8,817 bases of DNA, taken from UMGS1387 sp045539625. Lineage in GTDB: Bacteria; Bacillota; Clostridia; Oscillospirales; CAG-382. Of the stretch, positions 1 to 6,559 are shown one piece after another. The notes under the pieces were generated by a model. It was given only the letters and a program-made list of their open reading frames with translations, was not told the DNA's origin and did not search any database. Location of the stretch: contig JAZQFS010000099.1 of NCBI GenBank assembly GCA_045539625.1, positions 1 through 8,817 on the forward strand, given 5' to 3'. A program made the position numbers and the translations under genes. Position 1 is the first letter of the stretch; each line of letters opens with the position of its first letter.

Positions 1-611
1 TCTCCCACAAAGGAGTCAACAGTAGCACCGAGAATGATTTCAACATTTTCCTTTTCAACAAGCTTGTCATAAAGTGTCTTTTCGCCTGTGATAAAATCAA
101 GATTTTGCACAAGATAAACTTTTCTGCTTGTTTCAGAAAGAAGAATTGCCTCCTGAAGAGCACTGTTTCCTCCGCCGATTACCGCAACGTCCTTTCCTTC
201 GTAGAAAGCACCGTCGCAAACTGCACAGAAGGATATTCCCTCTCCCACAAATTTTTCTTCGCCGTCTACGCCAAGCATTCTGTGCTTTGCACCTGTTGCA
301 ACAATGACCGTCTTTCCTTCAAACTCTCCGCTGTCGGTTACAACCGTCTTAACATCGCCGTTTTTGATTTCAAGCACCTCGGCACATTCAATTTCCGCAC
401 CAAGATTGAGAGCCTGCTCAACAAGCTTTTCGGCAAATTCGTTACCTGTAAGGCTGATAAATCCGGGAATGTTTTCAACTCTTGGCGAATAGGTTATCTG
501 TCCGCCGAAAGTGCCCTTTTCAATTACAAGCACGTCCTTGCCTGCTCTTTTTGCGTATACTGCCGCAGTAAGTCCTGCAGGTCCTGCTCCAATTACAATA
601 ATATCGTACAT
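1..611 (-). CDS. trxB: thioredoxin reductase-like FAD flavoprotein, N-terminal 203 residues (runs off window)
   Basis: Low-molecular-weight thioredoxin-reductase family flavoprotein, which passes electrons through FAD and a CxxC pair to a redoxin. The start at 611 has a good ribosome site (GGAGAG, about 5 nt upstream). Seen: FAD-binding GAGPAG at residues 8-13, ATGA at 105-108, redox-active CAVC at 129-132 followed by DG, and the second nucleotide-binding loop GGGNSA at 146-151. The family is usually 300-330 residues, so about a third is missing beyond position 1. Odd: after the second glycine loop the family usually has HRRxxxR, which holds the 2'-phosphate of NADPH; here residues 166-178 read YLVQNLDFITGEK, with no HRR. 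A different electron donor (NADH, reduced ferredoxin) is therefore possible. It follows nrdD by 51 bp on the same strand, which fits a role in reducing the redoxin domain fused to NrdD. Family assignment is firm; the exact donor and partner are inferred. Confidence 0.9.
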   Translation of the reverse strand, partial: MYDIIVIGAGPAGLTAAVYAKRAGKDVLVIEKGTFGGQITYSPRVENIPGFISLTGNEFAEKLVEQALNLGAEIECAEVLEIKNGDVKTVVTDSGEFEGKTVIVATGAKHRMLGVDGEEKFVGEGISFCAVCDGAFYEGKDVAVIGGGNSALQEAILLSETSRKVYLVQNLDFITGEKTLYDKLVEKENVEIILGATVDSFVG

Positions 612-631
612 AATTCTCTCCGTTATATTGA

Positions 632-664
632 TTTGGGGCTGCAAGAATACAGCCCCGATTTTTT
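632..664 (+). terminator. GC-rich hairpin between nrdD and trxB, T-tract on the plus strand
   Basis: GGGGCTG (635-641) pairs with CAGCCCC (650-656) across an 8-nt loop and can be extended by a T-A pair and a T-G wobble (633-634 with 657-658). Six T residues (659-664) follow on the plus strand, the shape of an intrinsic terminator for plus-strand transcription, where no gene is seen. Read on the minus strand the hairpin is followed by AAATCAATA, without a T-run, so it probably does not fully stop nrdD-to-trxB transcription. It may instead act as an mRNA-stabilising or processing hairpin, or stop antisense transcription. Confidence 0.5.
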
Positions 665-3044
665 ATGCATTTAAAAGTTTTTTAATGTCGGAAACGCCTG
701 TGTACTTCTGTACCTCGCCGTCCTTAACAACAACAAGTGTAGGAGCCTGCTTGATACCAAAGTCAGCAGTAAGGTCTGCGTGCTCGTTTGCAAGAAGCTT
801 TTCATAACCGAAGCCTGCCTTGTCAAGGATAGAGCAAGCAATCTTACAGTTGGGACAGGTTGCAGTTGTGAAGAGGTATGCACCGTCTGTATAAGCCTTT
901 TCGCCCATAACAGCCTCTGTTGCCGCCTCTATTACTGCTTCGCTGAGAGTACCTTCCTTTTTAAGAACAGAGTTTTCGATGTTGTAAACCTTTCTGTCCT
1001 TATATTCCTGACTCTTACCGTCGTTCCAGTTCTGAACAGGTCTGTAGTAGCCTGTGATACGGCTGTAAACCTCGGTCTTTTCTCCGCAGTGAGGACAAGT
1101 AAACTGTTCGCCTGCAAGATAGCCGTGTGTGCGGCAGATGGAATATGTGGGTGAAAGTGTATAGTAAGGAAGCTTGTAGTTTTCGGCAATCTTCTTTACG
1201 AGAGTAGCCGCACTCTTCCAATCGGGAAGCTTTTCGCCGAGGAATGCATGGAATACGGTACCTGAAGTGTAAAGTGTCTGAAGGTCATCCTGAACATCAA
1301 GAGCAGAGAAGATATCCTCTGTGTAGCCAACAGGAAGATGTGAGGAGTTTGTATAGTAAGGTGCATCGTCCTCGCTCTTTGCTGCGGTGATAATGTCGGG
1401 ATAGTGCTTTTTGTCGTGCTTTGCAAGACGGAAGGATGTGGATTCTGCAGGAGTAGCTTCCAGATTGTAAAGGTCGCCGTACTTTTCCTGATAGTCAGAA
1501 AGTCTTTCTCTCATATGATTGAGAACATCCTGTGTAAACTTCTGCGCCTTTTCTGTTGTAAGGTCTGCCTGAATCCAGTTAGCATTGAGACCTGCTTCGT
1601 TCATACCTACAAGACCGATGGTTGAGAAGTGGTTGTTGAAGGTACCGAGGTATCTCTTGGTGTAGGGATAGAGTCCGCTGTCAAGAAGCTTTGTAATAAC
1701 TGTTCTCTTAACCTTAAGGGAACGAGCCGCAATATCCATAAGTCTGTCAAGACGTGCATAGAAGTCTGCCTCGTCCTTTGCAAGGTAAGCGATTCTGGGC
1801 ATATTGATGGTAACAACACCAACCGAGCCTGTGCTTTCGCCGCTGCCGAAGAAGCCGCCTGACTTCTTGCGAAGCTCTCTGAGGTCAAGTCTCAGTCTGC
1901 AGCACATTGAACGAACGTCACTGGGTTCCATATCGCTGTTGATGTAGTTTGAGAAATAAGGAGTACCGTACTTTGCGGTCATCTCAAACAGAAGCTTGTT
2001 ATTCTCGGTTTCCGACCAGTCAAAGTCACGTGTGATGGAATAGGTAGGAATAGGATACTGGAAGCCTCTGCCATTGGCGTCGCCTTCAATCATAATTTCG
2101 ATAAACGCCTTGTTTACCATATCCATTTCCTTCTTACAATCCTTGTACTTGAAGTCAACCTCCTTGCCGCCGATGATACAGTTAAGCTCTGCAAGGTCAG
2201 CCGGAACTACCCAGTCAAGAGTAATGTTGGAGAAGGGAGCCTGCGTACCCCATCTTGAAGGTGTGTTTACACCGTATACAAAGGACTGGATACACTGCTT
2301 TACTTCCTTATAGGAAAGGTTGTCTATCTTTACGAAGGGCGCAAGATAGGTGTCAAAGGAGGAGAATGCCTGCGCACCTGCCCACTCATTTTGCATAATA
2401 CCGAGGAAGTTAACCATCTGGTTGCAAAGGGTTGAAAGGTGAGATGCAGGAGCAGAGGTAATCTTGCCGGGAACGCCGCCAAGGCCCTCCTGAATAAGCT
2501 GCTTCAATGACCAGCCTGCACAGTAACCTGTAAGCATGGAAAGGTCATGGATATGAAGGTCGGCATTTCTGTGAGCTGCACCGATTTCATCGTCATAAAT
2601 TTCAGATAACCAGTAGTTGGCTGTGATTGCACCTGAGTTTGAAAGTATAAGTCCGCCTACAGAATAGGTGACGGTGGAGTTTTCCTTTACACGCCAGTCG
2701 TTAACATTAATGTAGTTGTTAACGATTTCCTTATAGTCAAGCATAGTTGCGTTAAGGTTACGGATTTTTTCTCTCTGGCGTCTGTAAATAATGTATGCCT
2801 TTGCTACATCATCATAGCCAGCCTTGATAAGAACCGACTCTACGCTGTCCTGAATGTGTTCAACGGAAATTCTGTCATCTTCAATCTTTGATTCAAATTC
2901 CGCTGTAACCTTAAGAGCGAGAAAGTCAATCATATCGGGGTTGAACTGCTTCTGGCATGCTTCAAATGCCTGGGTAATAGCAGCACTTATTTTGGATAAA
3001 TCAAAGGGAACGCGCTTGCCGTCTCTTTTTACTACGTTATACAT
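663..3044 (-). CDS. nrdD: anaerobic (class III) ribonucleoside-triphosphate reductase with fused C-terminal redoxin domain
   Basis: Reduces ribonucleoside triphosphates to deoxy forms without oxygen by glycyl-radical chemistry. Seen in the 793 residues: an ATP-cone-type allosteric domain at about 1-95; the barrel with HIHDL (164-168) and a nearby Cys175; NTPSRWGTQAPF (260-271); tandem C381-C382, the likely site of the substrate thiyl radical; zinc-site residues C637, H640, C650 and C653 (CRTH...CPHC); and the radical-carrying glycine G665 in RITGYYRP. Typical NrdD proteins end soon after that glycine. This one continues for about 128 residues into a thioredoxin/glutaredoxin-like domain (about 716-793) with CPNC at 730-733 and the cis-proline motif APT (P768). 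A fused redoxin suggests reduction by dithiol transfer rather than formate; that is inference, supported by trxB being next. The start at 3044 has AGGAG 8 nt upstream and its own promoter. nrdG, the activase, lies directly upstream. Confidence 0.97.
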   Translation of the reverse strand: MYNVVKRDGKRVPFDLSKISAAITQAFEACQKQFNPDMIDFLALKVTAEFESKIEDDRISVEHIQDSVESVLIKAGYDDVAKAYIIYRRQREKIRNLNATMLDYKEIVNNYINVNDWRVKENSTVTYSVGGLILSNSGAITANYWLSEIYDDEIGAAHRNADLHIHDLSMLTGYCAGWSLKQLIQEGLGGVPGKITSAPASHLSTLCNQMVNFLGIMQNEWAGAQAFSSFDTYLAPFVKIDNLSYKEVKQCIQSFVYGVNTPSRWGTQAPFSNITLDWVVPADLAELNCIIGGKEVDFKYKDCKKEMDMVNKAFIEIMIEGDANGRGFQYPIPTYSITRDFDWSETENNKLLFEMTAKYGTPYFSNYINSDMEPSDVRSMCCRLRLDLRELRKKSGGFFGSGESTGSVGVVTINMPRIAYLAKDEADFYARLDRLMDIAARSLKVKRTVITKLLDSGLYPYTKRYLGTFNNHFSTIGLVGMNEAGLNANWIQADLTTEKAQKFTQDVLNHMRERLSDYQEKYGDLYNLEATPAESTSFRLAKHDKKHYPDIITAAKSEDDAPYYTNSSHLPVGYTEDIFSALDVQDDLQTLYTSGTVFHAFLGEKLPDWKSAATLVKKIAENYKLPYYTLSPTYSICRTHGYLAGEQFTCPHCGEKTEVYSRITGYYRPVQNWNDGKSQEYKDRKVYNIENSVLKKEGTLSEAVIEAATEAVMGEKAYTDGAYLFTTATCPNCKIACSILDKAGFGYEKLLANEHADLTADFGIKQAPTLVVVKDGEVQKYTGVSDIKKLLNA

Positions 3045-3052
3045 ATTCTATT

Positions 3053-3068
3053 CTCCTATATATTGTTA
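3053..3068 (-). promoter_or_regulatory. candidate NrdR box 2, overlapping the nrdD ribosome site
   Basis: Minus-strand reading TAACAATATATAGGAG. It matches the published NrdR consensus ACACWATATATWGTGT at 11 of 16 positions, including all ten of the CWATATATWG core. It lies about 14-29 nt downstream of the predicted nrdD transcription start and covers the Shine-Dalgarno AGGAG. Alone it would be weak because AT-rich leaders produce such strings; its value comes from pairing with box 1, whose centre is 73 bp away (about seven helical turns). Confidence 0.5.
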
Positions 3069-3088
3069 TTCTTGTGGTGAGTGAATAC

Positions 3089-3117
3089 ATTATATCGCAT
3101 ATTTTGTGTTTTGTCAA
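3089..3117 (-). promoter_or_regulatory. consensus sigma-70/sigma-A promoter of nrdD
   Basis: On the minus strand TTGACA (3117-3112) and TATAAT (3094-3089) are separated by exactly 17 bp, a perfect match to the housekeeping promoter consensus. The predicted start of transcription is near 3082, giving a leader of about 38 nt with AGGAG at 3057-3053 before the nrdD ATG. It sits in the 97-bp gap between nrdG and nrdD, so nrdD and trxB can be transcribed without nrdG. Confidence 0.88.
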
Positions 3118-3125
3118 GAGGTAAA

Positions 3126-3141
3126 TAACAATATATTGTGT
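3126..3141 (-). promoter_or_regulatory. candidate NrdR box 1, just upstream of the nrdD -35
   Basis: Minus-strand reading ACACAATATATTGTTA matches the NrdR consensus ACACWATATATWGTGT at 14 of 16 positions and contains the perfect 12-bp palindrome ACAATATATTGT (3128-3139). NrdR is the ATP/dATP-sensing repressor of ribonucleotide reductase genes and generally binds paired boxes at nrd promoters. This box ends at the base next to the nrdG stop codon and lies 8 bp upstream of the -35 hexamer. Family knowledge and position support the call; no nrdR gene is in the window. Confidence 0.72.
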
Positions 3142-3834
3142 TTATACCCCTCTAATTTCAACTTTTGGTAAAATTGACGAAATGGCATTTTTCATAACAA
3201 GGAGCATCTGAGGATTATGAGCAGAGTAGCCCTCGGCAATCAAATTGCCGCTATCCTCGAAGTTTTGCAGGAAATACCGAGGTGCACCGCTTATCCAATG
3301 TGCAATTTTTTCCATATCTTCCACATTGTGAAGCTCTTTTACAACAGTAGTCCTGAATTCGTAATCAACGTCATTTTTCAGCAAAATTTGTACACTTTTA
3401 TCAATAAGGTCTACGTTCAGCTTGTCAAAACCTGCCGTCAGAGGATATTTTTCCTTACAATTTTTAATATCCATGGCAACATAGTCACACAGCTTTTCGT
3501 CAATCATTTGCTGAAGTCTGTCAGGAAAACTGCCGTTTGTATCCAGCTTAATACTATATCCCAAAGCCTTGATACTTTTTGCAAAATCAAATATTTCCTT
3601 ATTCATAAGCGGCTCTCCGCCCGTTATGCAAACGCCGTCAAGTATCCCCTGTCTTTTTTCGAGAAAGGAAAGTATATCCTCCACGTTATGCTCCTGCACC
3701 TCTTCCGTTTTTGTGACAAGCAGTGCATTATGGCAAAAGGGACAGCGGAAATTACAGCCTCCCGTAAATATGGTACACGCCACCTTGCCGGGATAATCAA
3801 GCAAGGTCATTTTTTGAAAGCCAAGTATTTTCAT
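3142..3834 (-). CDS. nrdG: anaerobic ribonucleoside-triphosphate reductase activating protein (radical SAM)
   Basis: Activase that uses S-adenosylmethionine and a [4Fe-4S] cluster to create the glycyl radical on NrdD. In the 230-residue protein the cluster motif CNFRCPFC gives C27, C31 and C34 (CxxxCxxC), and the SAM-contacting GGEP lies at 72-75. The N-terminus (MKILGFQKMTLLDYPGKVAC) is the usual one for the NrdG/PFL-activase-like subgroup. The start at 3834 is chosen because it gives this N-terminus and has AGGA 8 nt upstream; the frame stays open further upstream but there overlaps the preceding gene. The order is nrdG before nrdD, the reverse of the familiar nrdD-nrdG order, and it is separated from the upstream glycosidase by only 17 bp, so it is probably cotranscribed with that gene. 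I see no promoter of its own. No clear terminator separates it from nrdD. Confidence 0.95.
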   Translation of the reverse strand: MKILGFQKMTLLDYPGKVACTIFTGGCNFRCPFCHNALLVTKTEEVQEHNVEDILSFLEKRQGILDGVCITGGEPLMNKEIFDFAKSIKALGYSIKLDTNGSFPDRLQQMIDEKLCDYVAMDIKNCKEKYPLTAGFDKLNVDLIDKSVQILLKNDVDYEFRTTVVKELHNVEDMEKIAHWISGAPRYFLQNFEDSGNLIAEGYSAHNPQMLLVMKNAISSILPKVEIRGV

Positions 3835-3851
3835 AGTGTTTTTCCTTTCTT

Positions 3852-6392
3852 TTAAGGCAAGAGTGCTCCGAATTCGCAAGGGAACGAAGCAAATCCGAGA
3901 CGCCATTCTTCTGCTGTTCTGAATCTGCACCAGAAATCCCAACCCGATACAAATTTGAAGCCAAGAGGCGACTTTCCGTCCCAACCAAGTTTTATCCGGT
4001 CAACTTTCACACGGTACGTGTCCTTATTCTCGTCCGTTACATATTCAACTTGGTATTTTTCAAGCTCTTCTTTTTTTCTGTTTTCGGTAAGACCGAGATA
4101 AATCCCATCATTTTTCGGTATCTGTGCTTTACCGTCTTTAAACGATACTGTTTCGGAATATCTCATAGGCTTCGGCTCAAAACAAATAGTAACTGTTGAA
4201 TGTTTTGCAGCTGCAATTTCAAGATACACATATTTTTCATCATATGCACATCTGAATTCTCCGCCATTTTCGGAAATTTGCTCTGTTTGTGCATTTTCAA
4301 TGGAGTGTGCCATTTGGTAGTATTTTGCGTAATCAATTTTGACTTCAATGGCTTTTTGTCCGTTTTTTACACGGCCAAGCACTCTTTCAAACTCAGTTTC
4401 CTTGAGTTTTTCAAGGGCTTTTATTCTTTTTTTCAATTGTTCGGGGAAAAATTTATAGCTTTCTGCTTCGGAATGATATCCAAGTCTTGAATCATTTTCA
4501 CACAGAGGTATCATTTTGCTACTGTTGATTATTTCTTCGTCAACGATTTTCTTCATTTCTTCAAGCAATACTTCAGCATCAACTTCGCCATACAAAAGCT
4601 TGTCACGTTTATAATAAAATTTCAGAATGTTTTCGCAACTGTCGGCTAAAATTTCAAAGGCATCTATTACGCTTTTCTGCTCTGACGGAAGCTGATTGGG
4701 AACTGCTTTTTTGCCTTCTTTCCATTTCTCTGTCATGGTTTCAAAAAGCGTTACAACTTCCTCAAGGGTGTGCCCTCTTTGCAGACATTCCCATATTCTG
4801 TCGCCGTTTGCCGCATCTTCATACATCCATGACTGAGGAAGATTGATATTTTTAGGCTCAAGCTGAAGTTCCCAAACAACGCTGTCATGCATAGGTCCGT
4901 AATAGGAGAACATAATATTTACGGGATAATTCTTGTAGCCTTCCTCAAACAATTCATACGCTTTGGCTGTCATTTCTGCATTATCATATCCACAGTAATT
5001 TGCAGCAAGATTTTTAAGAAAAGCTTTCTTATCGGAAAAGTCCCAAAGAAACGACAATTCTCCTACTGCCTTACTCATAAGTGACGGATAGTTGCCGAAA
5101 TACCAACATTCCACCACTCCGGCAATATCACATTTCAGTTTATCAAACAGTATTCCGGGAACCGGAATGTACGGAAGAGTTGCAATCTCATAGGAACAGC
5201 ATGCCTGAATTTTAGCATACATTTCTTTGCCGTCTTTGTTAGCCTGATTCATAGCCGCTTTAAACAAATCCGAAGGACCTGTATATGACAGCCAGTAATC
5301 TACCGCAAGACGCTCTTTGCCAAGCTGAGTTTCCACACCCATTTCCTCAAAGTTTTCCATCTGCACTACGTCATCGGGAGAAGCTTTGACATAGTCACTG
5401 ATTTCGTCGAGCGCCCATGTTCTGTGTCCGTAAGGCCAGCTGATAAATTTTGCATCGCTTCCTGCTCGTCTTATTCCCTCTTTTAACAAATCAACGGTAT
5501 GGGCAACAATCTGTGCTCTTGAATATTTTTTGCATCTCGGACAATTGCTTGTATCTCCGCTGGCACAGCTTGTGGTTCTTTCACCGTAAGTTATATCGAT
5601 AAATCCACCGATATCGGGAAGCTCCCGGCATAGCTTTTCCATAGCAGTAATACAGTATTCTTTACCTTTTTCAGTATGAGTGCAAAAAGTGTTAAAGCCG
5701 CTATAATGCTGATATCCAACAAGTTCGGGATACTTCTTCGCCTGCTCATCGTCAAGGAAAAAAGGTTCAATAAAAAAGATATACACTTTTATTCCGTATC
5801 GCTTTGCCGATGCAATTATCTTTTTAAGCTTGGCAATACGTTTTTCTCTGCCTACTCCATATTCGGGAATAATATCTGTTTTTACAAGGTTGGAAAGTCT
5901 TGTGTAAATCCAAAGTCCATTGGTACCGTCATGTGCAAGTCTGTTGAGATACTGTTCAGGATAATAATCAACATCGTCAAACAGCTCGTCTATGCTCTTG
6001 GGAGGACGGTTGGTAGGACTGAAAAAGCCTCTTGTTATACGTGTCTTTATTCTCGGTGTACGAACAATCTCGCCAAGCGGAAGAAAAGCTCCACCACGTC
6101 TGTTCAATTCGTCTTCGATATATATTATACCCCTGCGTATACCTTCTGTATCCATAGCAGATACGGTACACATATCCTTTGTGACATTTATTACATATTC
6201 TTCGAAAGTTTTCGTTTCACAATACTGCAGAACTATCGGATATCTGCTTCCGTCAATGTCGTAAACTTTGGAAAATACATCGAAATCTTCAACTGCCGTT
6301 TCAAGAAGCTTTTCCTCGTCGGGAAAATTATTGACAATGTATAAGCCTTCGACATCAGCTTCGCCCTCTGCTACTTTTTTCTGCAAAACCAT
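3852..6392 (-). CDS. GH20-like glycosidase family protein, main reading frame (5' end frameshifted)
   Basis: Large cytoplasmic-looking protein, 846 residues in this frame, no signal peptide. An N-terminal alpha/beta domain (to about residue 112) contains GIRRGIIYIEDEL (84-96) and LPLGEIVRTPRIKTR (104-118), the link seen before the catalytic barrel in GH20/GH84/GH67-type enzymes. A probable TIM barrel follows (about 118-450), with AKRYGIKVYIFF (196-207) and ITYGERTTSC (267-276), then a helical region to about 690 and a C-terminal beta domain resembling a CBM9/DOMON-type sugar-binding fold, ending in EWRLGFASFPCEFG. E271 is a candidate acid residue; C276, C284 and C287 (CASGDTSNCPRC) could form a metal or structural site. 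Substrate cannot be told. The ATG at 6392 has no good ribosome site, and codons for the expected N-terminus lie in another frame at 6481-6371, so the true product is likely about 876 residues. nrdG starts 17 bp after its stop. Confidence 0.75.
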   Translation of the reverse strand: MVLQKKVAEGEADVEGLYIVNNFPDEEKLLETAVEDFDVFSKVYDIDGSRYPIVLQYCETKTFEEYVINVTKDMCTVSAMDTEGIRRGIIYIEDELNRRGGAFLPLGEIVRTPRIKTRITRGFFSPTNRPPKSIDELFDDVDYYPEQYLNRLAHDGTNGLWIYTRLSNLVKTDIIPEYGVGREKRIAKLKKIIASAKRYGIKVYIFFIEPFFLDDEQAKKYPELVGYQHYSGFNTFCTHTEKGKEYCITAMEKLCRELPDIGGFIDITYGERTTSCASGDTSNCPRCKKYSRAQIVAHTVDLLKEGIRRAGSDAKFISWPYGHRTWALDEISDYVKASPDDVVQMENFEEMGVETQLGKERLAVDYWLSYTGPSDLFKAAMNQANKDGKEMYAKIQACCSYEIATLPYIPVPGILFDKLKCDIAGVVECWYFGNYPSLMSKAVGELSFLWDFSDKKAFLKNLAANYCGYDNAEMTAKAYELFEEGYKNYPVNIMFSYYGPMHDSVVWELQLEPKNINLPQSWMYEDAANGDRIWECLQRGHTLEEVVTLFETMTEKWKEGKKAVPNQLPSEQKSVIDAFEILADSCENILKFYYKRDKLLYGEVDAEVLLEEMKKIVDEEIINSSKMIPLCENDSRLGYHSEAESYKFFPEQLKKRIKALEKLKETEFERVLGRVKNGQKAIEVKIDYAKYYQMAHSIENAQTEQISENGGEFRCAYDEKYVYLEIAAAKHSTVTICFEPKPMRYSETVSFKDGKAQIPKNDGIYLGLTENRKKEELEKYQVEYVTDENKDTYRVKVDRIKLGWDGKSPLGFKFVSGWDFWCRFRTAEEWRLGFASFPCEFGALLP

Positions 6393-6481
6393 TGGGGTTT
6401 CTCGGTGTGGACAGGTGAACTAAGTTGGTCTATAAATCCAAGCTCGGGCTGAGGAAGATAAAAATTTTCAAAACTTTCCAT
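6371..6481 (-). pseudogene. frameshifted 5' end of the GH20-like gene (36 codons)
   Basis: The ATG at 6481 has a good ribosome site (AGAGG, 8 nt upstream) and opens a 36-codon frame that stops at 6371, overlapping the main glycosidase frame. It encodes FYLPQPELG near the start, which resembles the LPxP opening of GH20-type N-terminal domains. The main frame has an in-frame stop at 6420-6422, so the frame change must fall between 6371 and 6422. The run CCCC at 6397-6394 (minus strand) is the likely place: one added C would join EKP to PMVLQKK in a single frame. A real mutation, a sequencing or assembly error, and programmed slippage are all possible. Confidence 0.72.
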
Positions 6482-6504
6482 TTTAAATACCTCTGTTCAT
6501 ATTC

Positions 6505-6532
6505 AAAAAAAGCCGAGAATTAACTCGGCTTT
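6505..6532 (-). terminator. intrinsic terminator after the stalk-domain gene
   Basis: AAAGCCGAG (6509-6517) pairs with CTCGGCTTT (6524-6532) across a 6-nt loop, and the minus strand continues in an uninterrupted run of seven T (6511-6505). This is a textbook rho-independent terminator 27 bp after the stalk gene's stop codon. The plus-strand flank is also T-rich, so it could work both ways. It ends only 23 bp before the ATG of the glycosidase gene. Confidence 0.88.
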
Positions 6533-6543
6533 CTTTATTTTTC

Positions 6544-6557
6544 AAAGCTTAAGCTTT
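6544..6557. repeat. perfect 14-bp palindrome AAAGCTTAAGCTTT
   Basis: Lies 2 bp after the stalk gene's stop codon (6562-6560) and before the terminator hairpin. It is a perfect self-complementary string; as RNA it could form at most a short weak stem. No known binding protein is suggested. Confidence 0.4.
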
Positions 6558-6559
6558 AA

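Noticed and set aside
105..807. Several plus-strand open frames over trxB and the end of nrdD
   Set aside because: They mirror well-conserved minus-strand genes, have cysteine-rich or low-quality translations and lack ribosome sites.
3217..3855. 212-codon plus-strand open frame opposite nrdG
   Set aside because: It is the antisense of a clearly conserved radical-SAM gene and has no recognisable domain.
3835..3984. Longer N-terminus for NrdG (start at 3984)
   Set aside because: It would overlap the glycosidase end by about 130 bp; the start at 3834 gives the family's normal N-terminus and has a ribosome site.
5676..6344. 222-codon plus-strand open frame opposite the glycosidase
   Set aside because: Antisense shadow of a conserved coding frame; translation looks random.
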